Assembly: GCA_022315425.1 (NCBI GenBank)
Contig: JAIUPT010000039.1
Coordinates: 496,001 to 560,000 of the forward strand
Source: Pseudevernia furfuracea
Taxonomy: Eukaryota > Ascomycota > Lecanoromycetes > Lecanorales > Parmeliaceae
DNA: 64,000 bases
Reading direction: 5' to 3'
In this document: positions 1-11,192 of the stretch, piece after piece
Layout of the letters: each line of letters begins with the position of its first letter
How positions within the stretch are numbered: position 1 is the stretch's first letter
The notes under the pieces: model-generated
Seen by the model: the letters and a program-made list of their open reading frames with translations, nothing else
The model's database searches: none
What the model was told of the DNA's origin: nothing
Position numbers and translations under genes: made by a program

Positions 1-1327
1 GGGCTTACAGTCGCATCCTTTTTGGGGTCCAACACTGCACCGATTCTCCTGGTCTCCTTTACAATGGTCGTCACCGCAATCTGGGCTGTATTCCCCCTCG
101 GTACACGACTCTTGACAAGGACAGCCCTGGTTTGGAGGTTGTTGACACCAACCATACTCACCTTCGCACTCTGAACATTTGTTTTTCTTGATAATCTGGG
201 CACGTCTCCTGACTCGGGTTTGGCGTTCCTAGTGGCTAATTGGGGTTTTTTGTAAGTCTTGGTAACCTACCATTCAAGGGATCAGGCTCACTTACGGGTG
301 GTATGAAGCCTACAGGTGGCGGCGGAATAGGGATGATAGGAATTATCGGTACGACGACTCCACTACCCAGCTGTCAACGTACTGGCTCAAAGTCTTGGGG
401 CTTCAACGGCACTGAGCCCAATGGGGCCGCAAACCTTCCTGTTGTGTTTGTGGGAGGCAGAGCTGTTATGATAGGAAAAGCGGTTAGCTCTGGCAGAGGT
501 CCTGACGTATAGACTAAGTCTGCCGAGGCTGAATTTGATGTATAGCTCTCGCTTGGATTTGAGGTATAGCTAGCTCCTGGAACTGTCTGGATTATTTCAG
601 TAGTATCTGTGGGGAGATCTGAACTAGGGAATTCTGCGCTAGATATTGAAACGATGGGCTGGTTGCTGCCGATAATAGTAATTGTTGTCGCCGTCGGCTA
701 GTGCAGAATGCATAGAGGTTAGTTGGAAAATAGTGATGATAGGTTTCAAACATTATAAACAAAAGGTATACATACAGAAGGCGGATCGGGCCCTGGCGAT
801 GTATCGCATCTGAAAAAAATACCACATCCACCCTTTGGGCAGCCAGGGCCTTGGGCGCCGGAGACCAGGATATTGCTCCATATTCCTTCATAATATGCGT
901 CACCGCCACATGAAGGCTCAGAGCATTTCTGCAGGGGTAGTCCATAACTTTCAGCGCAGAAAATTCCGATATACTGGACTGTTAAAGACGGTCCGTTAGT
1001 ATCTTCATCAGGTCTGCATCTGCAATAAGTGCCGCATCCTCCATCGAGCCGGCATCTTTGTTCCTGGAGACCATTAAGGCGAATGTTATCACAGATACCC
1101 CGCTCCTTCGTATCTCCTCCGCAAGCAGCCTGAGAACAGTATTGAGGCGGATTACCATCGAATATCTCTGGACAAGGATTGAGGATGTATTGAGCTTGGC
1201 GTTTTGCTAAGCCGGAGGAGTCCTTGGGCATGTGGTGCGAATGAATAAATGAGCCGCTTTTCTGCGAGTCAACCGTACATAAGAACAAGCTAAATAGAAT
1301 AGTAGAGCTGAGAAAGGTGCCCGTCAT
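1..1327 (-). CDS. Secreted cysteine-rich repeat protein, 3' end beyond the left edge
   Basis: The start at 1327 is chosen because it opens a clear signal peptide (hydrophobic FLSSTILFSLFLC). The earlier in-frame methionine, about 41 codons upstream, would bury it. The mature part has two similar Cys-rich modules, each with a CGG and a GGCGxxxRC motif, then a Ser/Thr/Pro-rich linker. A last exon (195 down to 1) carries Cys pairs such as CSEC, CPC and CDC. Exons read 776-1327, then 697 downward after an intron at 698-775 (GTATGT...CTAG, phase 0). The linker exon either runs to 296 with one in-frame TGA at 374-376, or ends at 383 with a GTACGT donor, so that the TGA lies in an intron of 196-382. 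Function is unknown; extracellular or wall-associated is an inference from the signal peptide and Cys content. The C-terminus is missing. Confidence 0.6.
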
Positions 1328-2440
1328 CTTTTTCAATGACCCAGGAAGTATTTGATATCCGTACGACAACCTCCTTAGCCCGTCGTTAAAAGACGTGTAG
1401 AAGGACAAAGCATGATGGATACGGGAAAGCAATGAGCATGATAATGACACTCGATGAGGCTAAGCCTCAGCGCAAGAATTGAGGGTTACCGTTCAGTGCC
1501 AATAAGCTTGGACGTATGACGAAAAGAACGCCACAAATTAGCATTATTATCTATCGCGTAAGGCACCTTCTGTAGATACATAGCATTATATTCCTCTTCT
1601 AGAGCCTCATCCAAGAGAAGGTAATATTTCTTAAGTTTGTTTCGAGTTTCGACTGCGTTATGAAATAATAGACTAGCGTGAGTGCCGTGTTCCAGTTCCT
1701 TCGCACCGCGCGGGCAATTTCCACATCAATATCCGTTCAAGACTCAAGTCACGTTTTGGTTGATTTAAGAAATATTACGAGGTCAACAAGTCGAAAAGTG
1801 AAAAGTAAAGTAAATAGGTATCTGGGCATTTCAGCGCGGTAAGATGCTTCAATCAAAAGGTCGAGAAGAAGCTGAAACGCCGCTAGCGCTGGCTGGCGAT
1901 CGGGACATTTACCTTAAGCTGATATGATGATTGATGATATCTTAATCATGCCAAAGCAATGTTCTTTGCCCAAGGTAACATCCACCGAGCCGTGAAAAGG
2001 CATGGACGAATGGACGAAATCGAAATGGGGATAATGCCGAAAACTTGGACACCGGTGGCCTACTAAGCTGCACATGTAAATTCCACTGTCGGTCACTGCC
2101 TTTCCATCCCACTCCAATTTGTCATCCCAAGTCTCCGGCACCGACTCATCAACGTCTGAAAAAGTACCGCGTCCTACATAACAGTATTGCGGGTATTGCG
2201 ATTGCTGATATAGCAAGCCGTCAATATCAGAACACAGTTACGACAGCCTAGCAAAGTAATCTGAAGGCCCAAAGCCGATTCAGCCATATGTTCAGTATCC
2301 TGAATCTGAGAATAAGGAAGGGCTCGATAAGTCTGCTCTGCCTCCCATGGTGTGCACTTGCACGGGCAGGGTGGTGGATGGACAGCTCTTGCCTCAGTAG
2401 CTTTGCCTTCATCTTGACACGGAAAAATCCACTGATTCTC
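1328..2440. other. Intergenic, no gene supported
   Basis: Only short overlapping frames on both strands. None has a signal peptide, a recognisable motif or intron-joined continuation. The stretch around 1520-1860 is mildly AT-rich. Confidence 0.5.
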
Positions 2441-3115
2441 GTGCTCGCAAGGTGTGCCAGATTTTCAGAGTTCAATCAGCAATGCTTTCGACTTCGCGAG
2501 GACAGCAGTAATCTTGTACGGACAGGGCAATCCAGACGTGTTGGATGCAGCAAATATCCTTTTTGAGGAGGGTACCGCTGGCCAAGCAATCAGTAAGCAT
2601 CCGTCGCCAAAACGTCAGCCTTCGAATCTGAGCTGACAGATTGAAATTTTGAAGCAAATTTGGCAGGTATCGCGGCCATGGGTGCTTTTGAGGGCGTTGC
2701 GACAAATATACAAGCACAGGTAGGAGCGGGTGAAGTGGTAAGTTACTTGTGATTTGATCGAAATGCTATTCAAGTCTTTTGGGAAAATCTGTCATGAAGA
2801 TACCCTCGTTGACTGGGTTTTGTCAGATCTTCTCATGCGGCTTCTCAGTGTTCAACGCAAACCCCACAAACTACCCAAACGGCGATGTCGTGTTCTGGGG
2901 AAAAAATGGCCAATATGTAGAGACAGCCGATGAGAATTTCTATTCCTGCAAATCCGGCACTCTCGACGAGGATGGTTTATTGGTTGGTGCTTATACAATG
3001 TCGTGGGCCAACCCAACGCGACCTCAAATCATACGCTTCTGTCCTATATTTCTTTCACACATCGCTACGCAAAGATGGTCGAGCAGCTTGCAGGTAGATC
3101 CAGAGTAAGTTGGGA
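2441..3115 (+). pseudogene. Possible remnant of a secreted-protein gene
   Basis: Coding-looking fragments on the + strand lie in different frames. One (about 2454-2600) contains NAFDFARTAVILYGQ. A second near 2670 reads GIAAMGAFEGVATNIQAQ. A third (about 2870-3105) contains NGDVVFWGKNGQYVETADEN and an IIRFCPIFLSH segment. The last resembles the region before the zinc-binding helix in fungal secreted metallo-endopeptidase-like proteins, but no HExxH follows. No start codon with a signal peptide and no intron set joins the pieces cleanly. It abuts the broken monooxygenase downstream. It could instead be a real gene with several introns that I cannot resolve. Confidence 0.3.
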
Positions 3116-3251
3116 ACAGAGAATAACTGGTCTGTGAGTCGTGAGAGGAAGAGGGTCTCGATGAGGTCCGAGAGTTTCTCTCAACCAAAGTGGGTACTCC
3201 TGCCTGACTGCATCTGCATAGTAAACATATTAGTGACGTTTATCGCGACCT

Positions 3252-5125
3252 CCAATAGGTCTGGTCGAGAATATGCTGTTGGAGAACTCACAGGCCCACC
3301 GTAACATGAATATCGAGCTTGGAAAGGTCCCTGTTGAGATCACAATCGGCGAGTCTAAAATGTCACATCACGATGACTACCCATTCGAGTTGGTTCTTCG
3401 TCCGACTGACGAGACGCATATTTCCTTCTGGCAACAGAATCGAGGAACGAATGGTCTTTGGGACGAGAAGTCTAAGAACGATCTCAAGCGCCCATGAAAG
3501 CCAAGCCTTCAGCAGATGGCCACATGAGAACTTCGACAAATAGCCGTACCAATGGCGACACCACAACATCAATAAACAGTGTGAACGGAGAGATCCAGGA
3601 CTCAATGAGCGGTCAGGCGATTGGCAACATCAATTATTCGACCGACATGAACGACGAGCGAGTCAGGGCCAAATATGTTGTCGCATCAGACGGAGCGCAC
3701 AGTTGGACCAGGCGATACCTCCAAGTTCCATTCCCTGGTGAACACTCCGAATCTCTTTGGGGTGAGTCCATCTTCTGTCCGAGGGGTAGCACTGAATTAT
3801 TTCACGCGTGATCGATGTTGTTCCCAAGACCGACTTCCCCGACATCCGCACGAACTGTATAATCAGATCGGCCAAGTCTGGCAATCTGATGCTGATCACC
3901 CGCGAGGACAGGATCGTTCGCCTTTATGTCCAATTGCAAACACAGAAATTCGCCAAGGAAGGAGAACCGCGTTTTGACAAATCCATATACACTCAGGCTC
4001 ATATATTGGAAGTTGCTAACACAATTCTGTCGCCATACGGGCTTACTTATGACTATTGTGACTGGTGGTCAGTGTATCAAGTGGGTCAGAGATTGGTTGA
4101 TGAATACTCAATTCGTGAGAGGCTATTTTTTGTTGGTGACGCTGCTCGTAAACCTTTGTCCAGGCCAATTTTCAACAATAGCCGCTAATTTGGATTAGAT
4201 ACACACTCACCCAGGGCAGGACAAGGTATGAACACGGGTATTCAGGACCGTTGGTCGCCCATTCCTCGGGCAAGGAAGTCAAAACTGACACCTTCACCAG
4301 CATATAATCTAGGCTGGAAGCTCTTGGCGTGTACGCAATGGAATCTACACCCTAAGTCACTCTCAACTTACGGCTCGGAACGGCGACCTGTCGCCGAAGA
4401 ACTGCTCTCGTTCGACAGCGGCTATGCGCAAGCCTGGACCAAGAGCCTATGGACCGAAGACGGCAATGCGTACCTGAGTGCGCTGACAGACCGTCAAAAG
4501 ATGTACATGAGAAATATGACATACACGACCGGCATCCTCATCCAGTACGCGCCTAGCCAGCTCGTCAGCGAAGTCCCAGCCGAGACCCGCAAACTCGCCA
4601 GTAAAGTCATTCCAGGCGTGCGCCTACCTGATTTTCAGGTCCTCAACCATTCAGACGCTGTTCCCTCGATGATCCACAAGATCTTAGTTTTTCGACGGTC
4701 GCTTTCGACTCCTAGTGTTGGCGGGGGGCATCTCTTTCGCGAGCCAAGCCAAAAGATACGAAGAGCTCGCACGGCTCCTTTCCTCTTCCGATTCCTTCCT
4801 GAGGGAATTCACGCCTTGCGAGGATCCCATCGATTCGAGGATTGAAGTCATCACCGTGCACGCTGCAAGGCGAGAGAATGTTGAACTGCAGGATTCACCG
4901 GTTGTCTTCCACCCGTGGAGTGATGCGGGTGGCTGGGACTACTGGAAGATCTTTGTTGATGAAAAGGAGATCCATGGTATTCACGGAAAGGGGTATGAGA
5001 AGTGTGGCATTCGCAGAAATGAAGGATGCATGATTGTGGTCAGACCGGATGGGTATGTAGGACTCATCGCTAGATTGGTCGATGTCGAACTTGTTGCCAC
5101 TTACTTTCAGGGGTTGATGGGTTAA
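3252..5125 (+). pseudogene. FAD-dependent monooxygenase (phenol 2-hydroxylase type), broken
   Basis: The C-terminal two-thirds of an aromatic-ring hydroxylase is clear. In order: GLVENMLLEN, the DG motif region (YVVASDGAHSWTRRYL), IDVVPKTDFPDI, the second FAD motif FFVGDAAHTHSPRAGQGMN (joined over an intron at about 4150-4199), NLGWKLL, and a thioredoxin-like C-terminal domain beginning DGRFRLLVLAG. Introns near 3756, 4150 and 4249 match positions where the family sequence would otherwise break. Lesions: no N-terminal GxGxxG exon upstream; a frame change near 3490; an intron whose acceptor reads CACGCG instead of ending in AG (about 3810); and an extra T in the five-T run 4688-4692 that shifts the frame before DGRFR. 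Intact relatives hydroxylate phenolic substrates using NADPH and FAD. This copy is almost certainly inactive. Confidence 0.8.
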
Positions 5126-6021
5126 GGTTGATAGATGGCTGGTAGATCAGCTGAAGCTCTTGCTTGAAAATGCCAGCGAGGCTATCACCTATTCACGAAA
5201 GAGAAGAGAGGCGAAAAGTCTTTTACGTGTTATCAGAAGCATATCTAGAAGTGGTGATGAAAGGATTTGGTGAGGCATCAATTGGACAATGTAAATGCCG
5301 TGAGCGGGGCTACGAGTATTCCGCACTGCTTTTTGCATGCAGCGGAGCCCAGACTTGATCTCACACAGCATTTAGAGTGACTTCGACAGGACAGCGGCTT
5401 TCAAGGCTTCTTTGCCCTTGCTCGGGGTCGCCAAAACAAACTGAACAGAGGGCCCGCGAAAATCGCTGAATATCTTTTTCTACCAGCCTTATAATTCACC
5501 AACGAAAGCCTTGATCAACAAGATTTCCGTTACTAAGTTACTCTACTCGATGACTTATACATTTCTCTAACCAAGTTCATAAGCTCACCTAGAAGTTTTG
5601 TATGATTATTCGACTCCAAAAATCCGTCACTGTGCAATTTATTTTAGCGACCCCGAGCTTTGCATACGTACCAAGGGATTGTTCTAAACTTCTCGTCACA
5701 AACAGATAAACGTACTCGGAGAAAGTGATTATCAACCCGTCAAGATATGCTTGATAATATATAATAACGAGTACTCAACAACGTGATACTGTAGCTACAT
5801 GTATTGTTGTAGTGGTGGGTTGTGAAGGACAAAGCCCGGCTGATTCTTACGACCTTCTAGTGCCGATCTCCAGGGTCACTGCCTAGCTCGCGAGGCTGCG
5901 ATACGGCGAGTCTGCGGATTACAAGCATCGCTCACACCATCCACACAGTCCTACATTATGCCTGCCTGATTCCTTGTTATTATACTTAAAGAGAGCATAT
6001 CCAGTTGCTCCTCATTCTAAG
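5126..6021. other. Intergenic region upstream of the HET gene
   Basis: No supported gene. Only short frames are present. The last few hundred bases must hold the promoter of the HET-domain gene that starts at 6022; I see no decisive TATA or repeat element. Confidence 0.4.
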
Positions 6022-8071
6022 ATGTCTCACCCTGCTTCCCTTAGCGTGGACAGCTCCAACGAGAATGGGGACTTTCCAAACGCCTCGGATTCCGCAGTAG
6101 TCTGCGATTCCTCGGAGCTATGGTTTGACGATGCCTGTTTGGGACCTATGACCGCTGAGCCCGGCTACTCAAAACTGTGCAATGCCTGCATACGGGTCTT
6201 CTCTTTCCTCTCAGGCCACGGAAAATGGGCCAACCACATCAAATTTTTCGACACGTTGAAGCAGTCAGCACATCGAGGCTGCGTGCTATGTGCTCTGATT
6301 TTATACAAGATTGAGGGAACAGATCCCAGCCGTTATCCGTCACCTCACCAAGATATCAAGTATGGGATTAGCTTCCCTCCCGGGGATGACGATGAGCTTG
6401 GAGTTACTCTATGGAGCTCCGGAACTGCGGTGCAGCTACTAATGTTACCGTTTGGTACTCTTTAATAAATACTTTGAGTCGATACATGAGCTAATGTGCA
6501 TCCGAGCAGGAACACATTCTCAGTACTCGAGTAGCCAGCACGATGTCCTACCCAGGACTTCGTCACCTGGAAACCAATTCCTCGCTTGCAGATGGCTTGA
6601 ACGATGCCTTGAAACTCACAGGGACTGCAAACGAATTGTGCAGAGTCCACCCTATGTTCCTAGCCGCCTCATTGAAATAACTGGTGCCGAAGCGAATCCA
6701 TTTCTCCGAATTATAGAAGTAGCATCGCACCCATGCGATGGAGAGTACATAACTCTGAGTCATTGTTGGGGAACTGCTGAATTCATGACATTGCGTGAAG
6801 ACCGTATCGACAGCATGAAAGAAGGCATTGTGTGGTCGAATCTTCCAAAAACCTTTCAAGATGCTGTGATGGTGGCCATGTGGCTCAAGATCAAGTACCT
6901 ATGGATTGACTCCTTATGCATCGTTCAAGATTCTCGTGAAGACTGGGAGAGGGAAGCTAGAAGTATGAAACATGTCTACAAAAACTCGCTTTTGACGATT
7001 GCTGCTACTAAGGCCGTTGACGCTACAGGCGGCTTGTTTGTTGATCGTAATCCTGATATTGTACGAGTCCCCAGAGTTCGTGCTCAGTTGTCCCAAGAGC
7101 TAGAAGGCGATTATCTTCTTGTCGATGATAATCTCTGGTCGGACGAGATCAACGAATCGCCTCTCATGAAACGTGCTTGGGTGTGTCAAGAACGTCTTTT
7201 GTCACCCCGTGTGCTTCATTTTGGGCGGTCTCAAGTGTTCTGGGAATGCCAGCACCTAAGTGCTTGTGAGACGTTCCCGGAGATTCTTCCCCCCGAGCGC
7301 CCTACAACCACGTCCACTCGAGATAAGCGACTGCTTTTGTTCAAGGATAGAAGCTCTCACCTTGAGCTTTGGAGGTCCGTGGTCAATCTATATTCGAGCG
7401 GCAATTTGACCAGGATCAGTGACAAATGCATTGCGTTTGCCGGGATCGTCGAAGAATTTCAAGACTTTGCTGAAGGTAGATATCTTGCGGGATTCTGGCG
7501 TCAAAATCTTGAGCAGCAACTACTATGGATTGCAGTCCACCCAGCTAGTAGGCCACAATCATATCTGGCCCCTTCGTGGTCATGGCTTGCGATAGATGGC
7601 AAAGTTCTCCCGGCAAGGATTTACAACATGGACAAAGTCTTAGTTTACATCTTCGACATTGGCGTAACCTATTACAGTGACAACACATTCGGTCCAATCA
7701 AGCATGGTTGTATAAAAGCCCGCGGGATTTTAGGACTTGCGGTCTGGGAGCGTAAAAGTCCCACAAGGACTGAATTGCGATTAATTCACGGCCGCGATCC
7801 TTCACAGCGTCCTTACCAATGTATAATATCCATGGACGAAAGGGTGGGCGGAGTAAGTCGCGATGCTGTGTACTTGCCTATCGTTGATCGAAGTCATCAT
7901 CACGTGTTACAAGGGCTGTTATTGGCCCCCACAGGAAAAGCAAAGAATGAATACCAGCGGATTGGCATGTTCTCAATCACGGGCCAAGAAGATTACAGGC
8001 TAATGACGAAGACAAAAACCAAAAGGGGAGTCTGGAGAAGTCTGCCCAGAAGGACTTTCACTCTTGTTTGA
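6022..8071 (+). CDS. HET-domain (heterokaryon incompatibility) protein
   Basis: Two exons (6022-6454 and 6510-8071) around a 55-bp intron (GTACTC...GAGCTAAT...GCAG) give 664 residues. The HET domain covers about residues 224-375. Visible family motifs are YITLSHCWG, LPKTFQDAV, YLWIDSLCIVQDS, DWEREARSM and SLLTIAAT, then the later RAWVCQERLLSPR block. The N-terminal CNAC and CVLC pairs match the Cys-containing leader common in long HET proteins. The domain is known from fungal allorecognition genes that trigger cell death on fusion of incompatible strains; the partner and trigger here are unknown. I start at the ATG at 6022; upstream in-frame codons are non-ATG. The frame is intact and no second domain is fused to the C-terminus. 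Confidence 0.92.
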
Positions 8072-8541
8072 GGTCTTCAGCGGAGACGATTATTCTCAGG
8101 ACCAGCGCTTTTTTGCGTGACGTGCCTCGGCAGCAAGGCCATCAAGAAGACATTCTTGCAACAAAAGAAGCCTCAGCGAACCCGTTTTGTTTATAGATCG
8201 TTCTATTCAAAGCAGCTAGGACTGCATGAGAGGCATGTTTATCCCGCCAACCAACGCTACTGTAGTCGCATCAGTCCTTGAAATTTGGTGCAGACTACAG
8301 TATCTCGTTGACCAACAACCAACTTCAACGTATAGCATATCTCTTCGCGGGGCGCATATACTCTCAGGATAACAAGTCACCAATGGCATGCCTCAGCGTT
8401 CTTGGACTCTACGTATTTTCGCTGGAGTCGTGGATCGGATTTATATCTCTATTGCGTCTTTAAGCACATCTGAAACTAAAATCTAGACTTTCTCAGGACC
8501 AAGACTGAAGAGCGTGTACAAAAGCAATGCGCGCGACCGTG
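8072..8541. other. Short convergent intergenic region
   Basis: Lies between the 3' ends of the HET gene (+) and the tyrosinase gene (-). It should contain both polyadenylation regions. No ORF or repeat is supported. Confidence 0.4.
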
Positions 8542-11068
8542 TTACTGTGTGGTTTGCTTGGTATGCTCAGCCTCCCTGGATGCATTGAGCTTGATGTCAG
8601 CTATGATGTCCCTATAGTTCTCAACCACGGGAGCCTCCGCGTCCACTGGCTCGGAAGACACTTTGCTGCTGACCGAGATGTCCAAGCCAGGCAATTTCCT
8701 GGGGTCTACGGTTTCGCCGTTGGCCTGTGCAAGAAAAAACAAAGGCACGCATTCAGCATCTGTTCACAGGACAAGGGCTCTGGGAATGTGCAACTTACAG
8801 TCTGCACACGCCATCTCAGTCTACTTGTCAAGAAGGGTTTGACATGTTCCGGCTCAAGGCTCGTGAGCTGTCCGATTTTGATGTAGTCCATGAGTATCGG
8901 CGTGATAGGTGTCGTGTCAGAGACTAGGTGACCGTGCTGTTGTTGGATCTCGCACTTGCCGCACGCTTCTCTTGGTGAGGAGAAAATGTATGTCGACCCG
9001 GCTAAAGTTGGCGCCAGTGAGTAGTCCTGCGGTGGCACGGTAATGGCACCTCCCTTCAAACCGATGAAGTAGTCGATGGAAAAGGGACCATTCAATCCTA
9101 GCCTGGTGGTCGTGAGCATAATTTGTCTGCTTTTGATTCTACTTAGCTTTGCACTCACCTTTCCACGGTATCGTCGACAAACCATTCCCTTCGCTTGCTG
9201 ACAATCGTTTCTCTGTTCTCCCCGACAACCTTGGTTATGCCGCTCTTCTCTGGCATTTGATTTGCCTTGCGAGGGTTCTCAGCTCTAGGAGGCGGGGTTG
9301 GCTTGAGATATTCTGGGTGGTTGACATAGACCTGGGCGCCCGAGAGATCAAGGGGCTCCATTTCTGGTGGAGCATCAGGCATCCACTCTGGTATACTTTG
9401 CTGAGGTCGTATAGACCATGTATGTCTGTGTCTAAACGACTCCTTCGTTTCCTCAGGAGTCTTCTTGACATCTGCATAACGGTAACCAAAGACCTGGGTA
9501 TCTTCGGCATCCAGTGAGGTCCAAAAAGTGTTGGCTGTCTTGTAGAATGGCCTCAAATCGTTCTCGAGGGATTTGAGCTCCTCCTTCAAACGAGCAGTGT
9601 TCGGGTCTATCCAGGCGTTGGGATGAGCGGCTTGCCATATGGCTAGGTATCTATCAATATTGCTATTCATCCGAAAGGTCAGCCTGGCGACACCATTCAC
9701 ACAAGCAACTTTGCGCCGGAACGCTACTTACGCGTGATGCATCCAAAAGACAGGATCAAAAGCAGCAACAGGCACCTGACCCATGTGTCCTGATCCTCCA
9801 ATGTTGTTGTGATAGGAGTTGTGCAGACCCTCTAGAGAGCCGTTTCGACCCTGACCTTTGTACCTCTTGTTCGTGGCAAAGAGTTCGTACTCATCGTATC
9901 CTGAGTCATCTGAGATCATATTCAGGATTTGGCTTACGCCGTTATCGCGAACTTTGTTGAGTGTATGGTTCATTCGAATGTTTGTGCCTTGAAAAGGGCT
10001 TTTGCATCCGAGGAGCAAGTGACGTACTGTATGGCCTCTGGAAAATTCATCTCGCTGATTTCCAATTCCCGTAAGCTACCATACTGAAGTGAAAAGCCCA
10101 ACCTGACTTACGTTCAAGCCCATGGACTTCCAGTGACTTTCGGGGATTTCCTTGTTGGTGGGAAACCAGAAAGTACGCAAGGGGTTGTGGTCAAGCTTTA
10201 CGTTCCCGTCGGGTGGCAGGCGCGTCATTACTTTCTCCAACATGAATATCTGCGGGATCCCGAAATCGTAAGGATAATTTGTTGAATTCAAGATTTCGAC
10301 ATCATAAGGTCTGCCATGCTCGTCAACCCGGACTGTCTTGGTCTCCACGTCGGCAGAAGTGATCTGTTTTCCAGTGACTCGATCCAAGATTTTGACGTCT
10401 TCGAGATTCACGAATTCGCCAGTCCCTTTGTTCCGACCCATCGTAACGCCAGGGAACACAGTCTCATAGCTGCGTGGCCGATAGTAGTCCCAATACGGTA
10501 GGCGAAAGCTTTGAGCTTCCTTCAGATATTTCTCCGAGTCCGTAAAGGTTTGGGCGATCTCAACCATTTTGACGAATATTGTTTGCTCGGTTTTGTTAGT
10601 CGAAAGATGTGCAAAGACGCTTGGAAAGTTCACTAACCTCCATCATAGCTAGATAGGGACGGTGCCATGTTGGAAAGGTAATATCGCCATGTGCGCAGTA
10701 TCCGGAGCCGTATTCATCGTCTATCCCATCAAGTTCCTTGCGAGGCTCTGGAACATTGTTCCACAGCGTTTTCGGAAGCCCATGGATGCCTGCAACCGAA
10801 CAAGGTTAGCTACCGCGGAGACTGTGGGAAAGGTCTCGAACGAACCCGCAATCTGAAAGTATCCCATTGGCTTCGTGGTTTCCGGGTCTTCTTGTAGGTC
10901 CCGAAGAGCCAACAGAAAGAGGTTAGTTGTATCAGGTCTCTTGAGAAGCAGCTCGTCGATGTCTAGGCGTTCAACGACCCCGGTCACACCCCTCAGCCCA
11001 ATGACCACACCTCTCTTCTGTGCATCGAGCAGGTCAATCCAGCCTTGTGTCTTGAGTAATTCGCTCAT
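8542..11068 (-). CDS. Tyrosinase (polyphenol oxidase), type-3 copper enzyme
   Basis: Seven exons: 11068-10846, 10789-10638, 10585-10112, 10054-9732, 9662-9159, 9102-8799 and 8724-8542. They join in frame to 720 residues. CuA ligands are His77 (GIHG), His108 and His117 (YCAHGDITFPTWHRPY). Cys106 two residues before His108 is placed for the Cys-His thioether bond of fungal tyrosinases. CuB ligands are His361, His365 (LHNSYH) and the HH pair at 389-390 (FWMHHANIDR). The C-terminal third (PFSIDYFIG onward) is the domain that shields the active site in latent tyrosinases. No signal peptide is visible, so it is probably intracellular. It would oxidise monophenols and diphenols to quinones, as in melanin formation. 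Intron 3 could also be 36 bp, adding seven residues; I prefer 57 bp. It ends tail-to-tail with the HET gene. Confidence 0.93.
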
Positions 11069-11185
11069 GTTTGTCAACGAGAAAGTCGACAGTGAGGGAT
11101 GTAATCAGAAGTGCGTGTAGTCTTATCTGCGGTTCGGTGGTGAGTGAGGTTTTTGAAGACGAACTCAGAGCATCATAAGCCGGGT

Positions 11186-11192
11186 TTTTATA
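11186..11192 (-). promoter_or_regulatory. TATA-like box upstream of tyrosinase
   Basis: On the - strand this reads TATAAAA, about 120 bp upstream of the tyrosinase start at 11068. Spacing and sequence fit a core promoter, but such boxes also occur by chance in AT-rich DNA. Confidence 0.4.
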
